From: Meandrina meandrites | Lineage: Eukaryota > Cnidaria > Anthozoa > Scleractinia > Meandrinidae | Assembly (NCBI GenBank): GCA_963693305.1 | Contig: OY855910.1 | Coordinates: 23,254,362 to 23,318,361 of the forward strand | Reading direction: 5' to 3' | Length of the DNA: 64,000 bases | Part shown: positions 56,372 to 64,000 of the stretch, one piece after another | How positions within the stretch are numbered: the first letter of the stretch is position 1 | How the letters are laid out: every line of letters starts with the position of its first letter | Notes under the pieces: generated by a model | The model's input: only the letters and a program-made list of their open reading frames with translations | Told to the model about the DNA's origin: nothing | The model's database searches: none | Made by a program: the position numbers and the translations under genes

Positions 56372-57019
56372 CCCTACTTTCCCACATGAACTCTTCTCTG
56401 AATATGGTTTGTTTACGCTCGAGGGACACCAAGATAGCGGATAGTAACCATTGCTAAGCTAATTGGTCACGTGGGAGAAACCCAAAAATTGTCTGATACC
56501 CATTGTCCAATTCTGTACCACGTGATGTTTTCTATCTAATGAGCGCTAGCGGAAATTAATCGGTTGGTTATAGCTTAAAATAAGTCCATTGACTTAAGCC
56601 CCACATCCCCGGTTTTATTTTACTAACGAAATCTAATAGTTCACACGGGAGGTATAGATTAACTCCCTTCTTTGGTCATGAGAATATATTTATTTCCCCA
56701 TTTTTATTGAAATTGAAGCGCGCCTTGGAAGCAGAAAGGATTCTCGTACTTGGATTCCACTGATGTCACCATGCATTATGCCGCCTTTTGGCTACATGAT
56801 TAGTTTGTGGTCGTTGTTGATCCAGATTTTTCCGTCTAAAAATACTTTTTCAAAGCCACCATTAGGAACGTTAATCATGGTATAGGTAATGATCTACAAA
56901 TGAGTTTCCCCTTCATAACTGAAATTTTGAAACAGCGATGCGTTAGGTAATAACTATTCCGACTGACAAAAGTAAAAAAAAAGCAGTGATTTGCCTCGAT
57001 TTGTAGATAGAGGTAAGAC

Positions 57020-57295
57020 GAAACAAAAACAAATATTAAATATTTCAATTGTGATGTTTTTTTTGCAATGCATCACCATGGTGCAAAACTGGTAACTCAT
57101 CGGTGCACGTGAGTTGGACGACGGAATGAACAATTGTGTCTAGTATAATCTAGACTAGGAACGTTCACCATGGTATAGGTAATGATCTACAAATGAGTCT
57201 CCCCTTTGATTTATAATATTTGTTTCACTATTTACAGTGTCCTCAATTAGTACAGCCGTGCTAATTACATTGACACTTGAAATTTTGAAACTGCG
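57020..57295. repeat. Inserted patch from the 36-kb cassette type
   Basis: CAATGCATCACCATGGTGCA and GTGCACGTGAGTTGGACGAC match 36300-36400. Copy 1 lacks this at the equivalent place near 2235. The following 57295-57420 also carries 36-kb-type variants (ACTGCGG, GTGAGTCGTAGC). Confidence 0.75.
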
Positions 57296-57418
57296 GTGCG
57301 TTAGGTAATAACTATTCCGACTAACAAAAGTAAAAAAAAGAGCAGTGATTTGCCACGATTTGTAGATAGAGGTAAGTCGAAAAAAAAATTAAATATTTCA
57401 CTTGTGAGTCGTAGCGTA

Positions 57419-57490
57419 GTTTCCGTAGTGTATGGTTATCACATCCGCCTAACACGCGGAAGGTCGCAGGTTCGAGCCCTGCCGGAAACA
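57419..57490 (+). tRNA. tRNA-Val(AAC) with one-base D-loop deletion
   Basis: 72 nt; GTGTATGG replaces GTGTAGTGG in the D loop/box A. Other arms are intact with a T-run downstream. Box A damage may lower transcription. Confidence 0.75.
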
Positions 57491-58134
57491 ACTTTTTTTG
57501 TGATGTTTTTATATCGAGCAATTTTTGAGCTTCATTGTTTTAGAAAGTTGATCATAAACGAAAAAACATTAAACAATCCACTTGAAGATACGTGCTTAAT
57601 TCCTGATTTCTCTTCGAAGAACGGGAAAAAAGATTTGGACCAAACTCTACTGCTGTACGAGAAGGACGTCCAATTCTTTTATTTTGAACTTGTCTTGTGA
57701 TGGCTAAAAAGACGTTGGGTTGCCCGGTTGAGTTCGTTTCACTGTAAGAACTCTCAGGCCATTTAGAAAGGAGAATGTTCACTCGAATACCTGCCACTAT
57801 TCGGAACCTGCACGTCACCTTTTGGAAAACCAAAGTCCTTTGCTCCACAAAATCGTATTTCAAGAGATCGATCATCGAGGAACTACATATCTAACAAAAA
57901 GCCTAATTCCGTTTCCTTCGGTAATAATGAGTGGTTTTCTATCCCTGATGATGACAGCACGTTGAAAACGCTTGGCTTTGTAATATTTGTATTGGGCTTT
58001 ACTCCTGCATGTAAGTCGCTTTTAATTTTATTAGGCCTAATGGTAAATAAGTATAAATAAATACATTTTAAGTTTGGTATTGAAATAAAAAAGATGTAGC
58101 GTCATGTCACGAATATAGGACAAAGAAAAATTCT

Positions 58135-58218
58135 GAGTCCCAGACGGGAATCGAACGCATGACTTTCCTTACACCAGCTAGGCATTCTATCCACTGAGCC
58201 GGCCACTGAGAGACTCAT
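58135..58218 (-). repeat. tRNA-like sequence, copy 2
   Basis: Duplicate of 2982-3065. Confidence 0.5.
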
Positions 58219-59005
58219 GACAGTGAGCGAGGCAATTTACTTGGCTCATATGTAATCGCGGCTTGCATACTGTTGGGATAAGCAATGTCGATAAAGTACC
58301 GTAAATTTACTATCTTTCTTTGTTTATCATCATGCAGTACGTTATCGACATTTATAACAATTTTATACCCGCTACTAATCAAAGCCCTCTTTGAGGCTGC
58401 GATTATTTTGCATGATGAGGTACATGCATAAGCAGAAAAGATGAAAATATTTTGGTTTTGTTCCAAAAAGAAATTAACTTTTTCTGTCCCTTCGATAAAA
58501 CCTCTTAAAATCACACTCAAATCACTGCCCTGACTCCGGTGGTGATGATTTTGCCAATCATGAATTGCGTGACAATGAAATTAATAAGGCTACAGGTGAG
58601 GCAAGGTCAACTAGTGGGGTCTTTTACCAGTATAAATACGTACTGTTAGGACACAGTATTTCAAGTTCTGTTATCCCCTGTTGTTCTTGGCAAATTTCCC
58701 TCATCGGGATAAAGGACAAAGGAAAGGTTAAGATCCCTGTTTTTTTCCCAATTAACTGTGAATAATCAATATGTTGGCCAAGATTCACATTATTCGCCAC
58801 GAAGTCCATTATTAAGACCAATATACCGCAAATTCCTGGTCGATTTTCGTACTGTTTAACTGCTTTTCCATTTTATTCATTAAACAATTAAAGAATACGA
58901 AGAAATCAACACTCGAGGTAAGTTAAATTCCTTTGAATTTAGTCACGACGTTTTTCGAAACGAACGGACAACATAAAAACTTTGTAGTATATATACCCCG
59001 GTTTT

Positions 59006-59217
59006 GCTTATCCCGGTTTCCGTAGCATGCTAGTCCATCGCAGGGCTACCCCCAGCAGTAAATTCGTCGGTACCCATTTATACACCTGGGTGGAGAGAGG
59101 CACTATGAGAGTAACGTGTCTTGCCCAAGAACACAACGCAGTGCCCCGGCCAGGGCTCGAACCCAGACCGTTCGATCCGGCGTCCAGCGCACTAACCAAT
59201 AGGCCACCGCGCCTCCC
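59006..59217 (-). mobile_element. tRNA-derived SINE, copy 2
   Basis: Duplicate of the SINE at 3837-4048, one base different near box B. Confidence 0.8.
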
Positions 59218-59520
59218 TAAGCTCCAGCCTGATGGGCCCCTTGGCTCCTAAGCAGACTTTTATATATATTTACACAACACAGTAGTACGGCTTCGGAGCA
59301 AACCGACACGTAGCAAGGGGGGCACGGGAAGACGCGTTTAATCCAAATTTAATGCATAAATCAATGGTTTAACAGGAACGGACAGAAGCCCACATCTAAA
59401 CTCCTATTTTGCATAACGCAAAAAAGTCGTAAAAATGAATTTGGATTTAACAAGGCGCATATATATTGTTTAAAATATAAATTTATGTTTTAATCGAGAA
59501 TTCATGGTTATATATAGGTA

Positions 59521-59568
59521 TCCTCGATAGTATAGTGGTGAGTATCCTTGTCTGTCCCGACCGGGGAG
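59521..59568 (+). pseudogene. Truncated tRNA-Asp remnant, copy 2
   Basis: Duplicate of 4352-4399. Confidence 0.75.
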
Positions 59569-60139
59569 TTTTATTTGTCCTCCTATAGCGAACGAGAGCT
59601 GCTCGCAACACGATAACAAGAGCAATTTCTAGACCAATACGTACTATTCTTGTGTTTGATCCTATCAATTGCGTACGTTTAGGCTTCTAGACCTTGTGAA
59701 ATCAATAAAGCTCGAATAAAACTGCAGTTACCCAACTGCAATCAACGTTTGCCAGCGTCGTTTATTAACTTGTTGTCATTTGTGCATTTGCTCACGCTTT
59801 GATTTGTCATCATCATCCAATCGTGGTTCATCTTACGTCATCATTTACCAATCACCGTACAGGGAAATTTTATCACACCTACCGATACTACTTGCGGGTG
59901 TTATGTAGTGTGATATTATTTTTGAACTGAGTAATTTTACTTCATGATTAGTTGTTTGTAGTTTTGTGGCTATCGTGTAAGTCTTATGATTTGAGCACCC
60001 ACCAGCTCTCCCAGAGTCTTAATGTTGTTCATCTTAGTTTTTCAAGAGCCCTTGGCTCGGTTAGATATTTTTCATCAGTGGACATGTTTGGGTTAGTACT
60101 TTGCAAATGTAGTCCTTCTTTGTTGCTCAAGTTTATAGT

Positions 60140-60143
60140 TTAA
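60140..60143. other. Empty TTAA target
   Basis: A single TTAA in TATAGTTTAAGGTTATTC, where copy 1 has a 576-bp insertion between two TTAA. Confidence 0.9.
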
Positions 60144-60927
60144 GGTTATTCAGGGTTTAGCTCACACGGGAGATATCTAAGTTTAGGTTGTGTTGGTTAT
60201 TCAGTCAAGTGTTTATATTTAAGGGATACTTCCCCACGGTAAATGCCCTTGGAAATTCTTGCTCACCTTGGACCACCATTATGGTTCCTGTTTTAGTTTC
60301 AAGTTTGTTATAGTTTTAGTTCTTCCAAATTTGTCATTGGTCGTTTTCTCCTTTTGTTGGTTCTTCTTGTAGGTCTCTTTGTATCCGCTTTCTTTAGTAC
60401 GTCTCGAGTTTTCCAAGGTCATCGAAATTCGTTCCCAAACATGTCTACATATTGGCTATATAGTTGGCGCACCTTCAAGGTTGTAGTCAGTCGGCAGTTA
60501 GTTGTTAACCCAACGCAGTTCAAGTTAATAAAGAAGAAAAGAAGAAGATTACCACAGAGTCACGGTTACCTCTCCTAGCTAATTCCCCGTCCTAACACGG
60601 ACATTTTATCACACCTGCCGATACTACTTGCGGGCCCACTTTGAGTCGAGATTGTTTCTGGTATATTATATATATACGCGCGGACTACAATGATGAGTCC
60701 TCGAGTTTTGGCCTCTGGGCCAAAACCCTGCGGGGGCAATTACATTCATATAAATCAACCTAAAAAAAAATCTGCTATGTGGTAGGAGATAGAGGAAATA
60801 TTTATTATACCGCGGTGTGTACCGCAGGGTGAAGAAAGTGGCCATTCATGAGATATCACACCCACCCAACCAACTTCTCCCCCCCCCCCCCCCCCCAAAA
60901 AAAAAAAAGGTTACCTGAAAGAATGCT

Positions 60928-60990
60928 CCGGCAGGGCTCGAACCTGCGACCTTCCGTGTGTTAGGCGGATGTGATAGCCACTACACTACG
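60928..60990 (-). pseudogene. tRNA-Val(AAC) pseudogene, acceptor lost (copy 2)
   Basis: As 6338-6398, with one extra substitution in the D arm (ATAGCC in place of ATAACC). Confidence 0.85.
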
Positions 60991-61664
60991 AGTGAAATAC
61001 TTAATATTTGTTTCGTCTTACCTCTATCTACAAATCGTGGCAAATGACTGTTCTTTTTTTTACTTTTGTCAGTCGGAATAGTTATTACCTAACGCATCGC
61101 AGTTTCAAAATTTCAGTTATGAAGGGGAAACTCATTTGTAGATCATTACCTATACCGTGATTAACGTTCCTAATGGTGGCTTTGAAAAAGTATTTTTAAA
61201 AGGAAAAATCTGGATCAACAACGACCACAAACTAATCGTGTAACCAAAAGGCGGCATAATGCATGATGACATCAGTGGAATCCAAGTACGAGAATCTTTT
61301 CTGCTTCCAAGGCGCGCTTCAATTTCAATAAAAATGGGGAAATATATTCTCATGACCAAAGAAGGGAGTTAATCTATACCTCCCATGTGAACTATTAGAT
61401 TTCGTTAGTAAAATGCAATAAAACCGGGCATGTGGGGCTTAAGTCAAGGGACTTATTTTAAGCTATAACCAACCGATTAATTTCCGCTAGCGCTCATAAG
61501 ATAGAAAACATCACGTGGTACAGAATTGGACAATGGGTATCAGACAATTCTTGGGTTTCACCCACGTGACCAATTAGCTCAGCAACGGTTACTATCCGCC
61601 ATCTTGGTGTCCCTCGAGCGTAAACAAACCATATTCAAAGAAGAGTTCATGTGGGAAAGAAGGG

Positions 61665-62157
61665 ATGGTTTTATGTGTTGTTGTCGGCTGTTCGAGCAAA
61701 AGTGGAAAGCCTAACGGCTTAGGATTTTTTCGTATACCTAAGGTTATTACAAACCAAGGGGAAGAACAGGAGAAGGAGAAACGAGTGGACTTCTGCGGTT
61801 AGTCGCGGCGACGCTAGAAACAAGAGAGTGCTGGAGAGTGAACGAGTTTGTAGCAAACACTTCGTCTTCGGAGAGCCAGTATGTCGGTTGGGTTCCAACT
61901 GTCGCCCTTGATAAGAAGAAATACGTAGAAAAAGATCACGAAAATGTAGCCGAAAGAGCTTTGAGAGCGAAGAAGAGCGAGCCAAGAAAAAACGTGTGCA
62001 CGAAAGCGGAGTTTCAATCGCAAAAGTAGATTTCAGCGAGCCAACTTCTACAGCTTCTGAAGTCGAGCAGCATTCAGAAGGACTAGCGAGTTTAGCTCTA
62101 GAATTGGACGATGTTTACGAGTTGATTTGCTCTGCCAAAATGTTTAGCTGTACTTGA
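61665..62157 (+). pseudogene. THAP fragment (copy 2 right)
   Basis: From ATG 61665 it reads MVLCVVVGCSSKS; the same frame breaks as 7073-7565. Confidence 0.75.
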
Positions 62158-62924
62158 ATGCATTTCGCCAACAGTTCCGAATAGCCAAGGTTCAAATTAT
62201 CCGTATGGAATAGCTCTGAAACTACCGGAACAGAGCGGCTTTGGTCGATAAATTGGTCAGCGAAAGGATCGATTAAACTTAAACGTACTACTTAGATTTT
62301 GCACTGGTTGAGTTTGGCATAAAGCTGATCCGTTTCCTCTTTCGAAGGCGGCGATGCACGCTGCATGCGCTGAGGCGCTGATGCGCCGGTCGATGTAGTC
62401 CCAGAACTAGAAGCTGCTGTATGGTTCGGGACTTGCGGCTGTTGTAGATCCTTGATTTTCTGGTCGAGCTCTTCTTTGAGCTTCTTAGCCGATGAAAAAT
62501 CGATGTCCTTAGCCCTCGCATACGGAACTTCATTGACATATGTCGGCAAAATCCATGAGCATTTTACCTGCTTGCCATAAATTCGTGTAGTTGCCTCTGA
62601 ATAAAATAACACGATATGTGAATATAACTCAGCCAGTGCAGCTTTGCATTCGAAGCAATGGGCTGACAAAATAGTCCCATCGTTTTCGGAAATGACCCAA
62701 ATGTTCACTAAAGGATCATTCATACGCTGGAATGCCGAACACGAGCTCTCACGACATACTTGCTCGGCTGGTATGGTTGCGGGGTCAACTCCGATGACCG
62801 AGACCTTTTGCGAATATCTTTTTTTTACTCGACGCTCTAACCCTTAAGCATACTCAGAGATCACTGGGATGTCTTAAGATGATTGCCCGGTACTTTTGTC
62901 GGTTTTTTCTTCCTGGTTAGCCAT
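62105..62924 (-). pseudogene. SWIM/YqaJ-type gene remnant (copy 2 right)
   Basis: Start ATG 62924; an additional stop (CTTAAG near 62846) shortens the open part to 62723-62292. The degenerate SWIM finger reads ALAELYSH here. Lacks the left-arm frameshift. Confidence 0.7.
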
Positions 62925-63080
62925 ATAGTTGGCGAAACAATAAAGCGATAATAGAGAAGCGTCACTGTAGAAATGGACTATTATTGGCATAAATTTGACA
63001 CCCGAGGGACACCAACATGGTGGACACTGACTTGAGCAAAGCTTGTGACGTCACGTGAAACCCAAGAATATACCCCATCC

Positions 63081-64000
63081 TAGACTGCGAGCAGTCTCTC
63101 TTTTGCTGAGAAATCGACGAACGGTAAGCGGCGAAGCCGCGATCGGCAAACAGCGGGGGCGAAAAGAGAGACTGCAATGGTTTCATATTAAACTTCTGAT
63201 GCCCGGCACACTGGTGACGGAGTGATTTGATTGGTCGGTTTTTGATACGATGACAGGAATCTGTCAATGACCTCATTTGGATACCTACAGCGCGGGCCAA
63301 ATTTCGGTAAACAAATATGGCTGCTTCTGTCGTGGACAGAATTTGCGCGGAGTGAAGTTTAAAAAGGAACAGGAGCAAGCCGTACTCACTCTTGTTGAGA
63401 AGAAAGATGTTTCCCGACGGGATTTGGTAAAAGCCTCATTTACCAAAGCTATTGAGTTGCAAAAAATGCTATCGATAGTGTGATGCCAGCCGTGATTCTC
63501 GTCGTCCCGTTTCGAAGTATTGCCGAAGAGCAAGTCAGATATGGTGAGTTTGATCTTAAAGCGTGGGGACTTTGACATTCGCTCGAATCTTTCTTCTATG
63601 TCATAATTTTCTTTGTCCTTGCAGGACTTTCCCTCTTGCTGTTTTTGTTCGATAAAGTGATGCGGGCGATTAAGTTCCTGTCGAATAAAGCAAATCGACG
63701 GCTCCGCGTTTCTAACTTTGATGGATTGCACATTTTCTGAACCCACGAGAAGAAAGCGTATCAATCCGCAGGACTGAAAATCCAAGTCTTTCAAAAATAG
63801 AGTTCAGTGAAGGCCTTTCTTCTCCTTTTCGACACGAGACATAAAAAGTATTTTCTGTGCTGATATATGGATGTCTTGGGCTGTCGTTCTCCGGAAAGCT
63901 CGCCAGAGATGTGTTTCGAGGGAAAATTCCCATAAATTGTTTTAAACGAGCATTTACACAGACGGCAAAAATCAGAAAGAGATGAAGAGCTTTTGTTCTC
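63081..64000 (-). mobile_element. Element E1, right arm of copy 2, cut by window end
   Basis: Starts TAGACTGCGAGCAG after the target duplication ACCCCATCC (63072-63080). The far end lies beyond the window. Confidence 0.85.
63285..64000 (-). pseudogene. Decayed cysteine-rich ORF in E1 (copy 2 right)
   Basis: The 63933-63712 frame (YISTENTF, FERLGFSVLRIDTLSSRGFR then KCAIH) supplies the second half of the ZAD-like module. The CRLC half is in another frame near 63950-64000. Confidence 0.5.

Larger units (their letters stand above)
54858..56487 (+). mobile_element. Element E2, left arm of copy 2
   Basis: Collinear with 66-1694, including the 103-bp tandem duplication and the same end change (CCCAAAA in place of CCCAAGA), flanked by AT. 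Confidence 0.78.
57491..60927. other. Palindrome spacer, copy 2
   Basis: The same content as 2338-6337, including the LTR-like repeats (about 59868 and 60604), but without the TTAA-flanked insertion. No protein gene. Confidence 0.8.
61549..63067 (+). mobile_element. Element E2, right arm of copy 2
   Basis: 1519 bp, flanked by AT (61547-61548 and 63068-63069), without the left-arm tandem duplication. It retains the GAACAGAGCGGCTTTGGTCG stretch that 6957-8469 has lost. Confidence 0.8.

Noticed and set aside
1..64000. CRISPR array, phage or bacterial operon
   Set aside because: No direct repeat-spacer pattern, no ribosome-binding-site-led gene strings; intron-bearing and SINE-bearing DNA shows an animal genome.

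Overview
This window is animal DNA, most likely from an anthozoan cnidarian and probably a reef-building coral. The strongest evidence is a GFP-like fluorescent/chromoprotein gene (exons at 13560-20536) with an anthozoan-type chromophore context. tRNA-derived SINEs, a jockey-group LINE, THAP and SWIM gene fragments, MITEs and low coding density fit a cnidarian genome. There is no bacterial gene order and no CRISPR. Species is not assignable from this sequence.

Layout. (1) 1-10690: a long imperfect palindrome. Each arm holds transposon E1 (1.23-1.26 kb, 9-bp target duplication, decayed cysteine-rich ORF) next to transposon E2 (1.5-1.6 kb, TIRs, convergent THAP and SWIM/YqaJ-type gene remnants). 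The arms run between a tRNA-Ala and a tRNA-Val gene and enclose a ~4 kb spacer. (2) 10700-20540: minisatellite, CRE-rich repeats, then the GFP-like gene, whose intron 3 contains a nearly complete LINE (14726-19365). (3) 22300-23950: a reversed tRNA-Val/tRNA-Ala cassette without E1 or E2. It preserves the empty target site of both. (4) 24000-34000: decayed reverse transcriptase pieces, a GPCR fragment, telomere-like repeats, MITEs, and scattered tRNAs (Asn, Pro, Val-like, Asp). (5) 34436-38549: two ~1.9 kb near-identical units in tandem, each with a perfect-stem hairpin, tRNA-Ala(TGC) and tRNA-Val(AAC). (6) 38866-53570: two 815-bp direct repeats, each with tRNA-Ala(CGC), bounding a 13.1 kb block of nested elements. 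This block holds a 2.87 kb TIR element with a Harbinger-like MITE inside it, SINEs, TACATGTA-rich DNA, and a 4.8 kb inverted-repeat element carrying a zinc-finger ORF. (7) 53571-64000: a second copy of region 1 in the same orientation, cut by the window end.

How the parts relate. The common unit is a tRNA-Ala/tRNA-Val cassette present at least seven times in whole or part. E2 and E1 inserted between the two tRNA genes in one cassette. That cassette was then inverted-duplicated into a palindrome, and the palindrome was duplicated again ~54.8 kb away. Left-arm-only changes are shared by both left arms, which supports this order. Apart from the GFP-like gene, the tRNAs and possibly the zinc-finger ORF, I see no intact protein gene outside mobile elements. 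Splice sites, tRNA folds, TIRs and target duplications were read by eye, without alignment or database searches.
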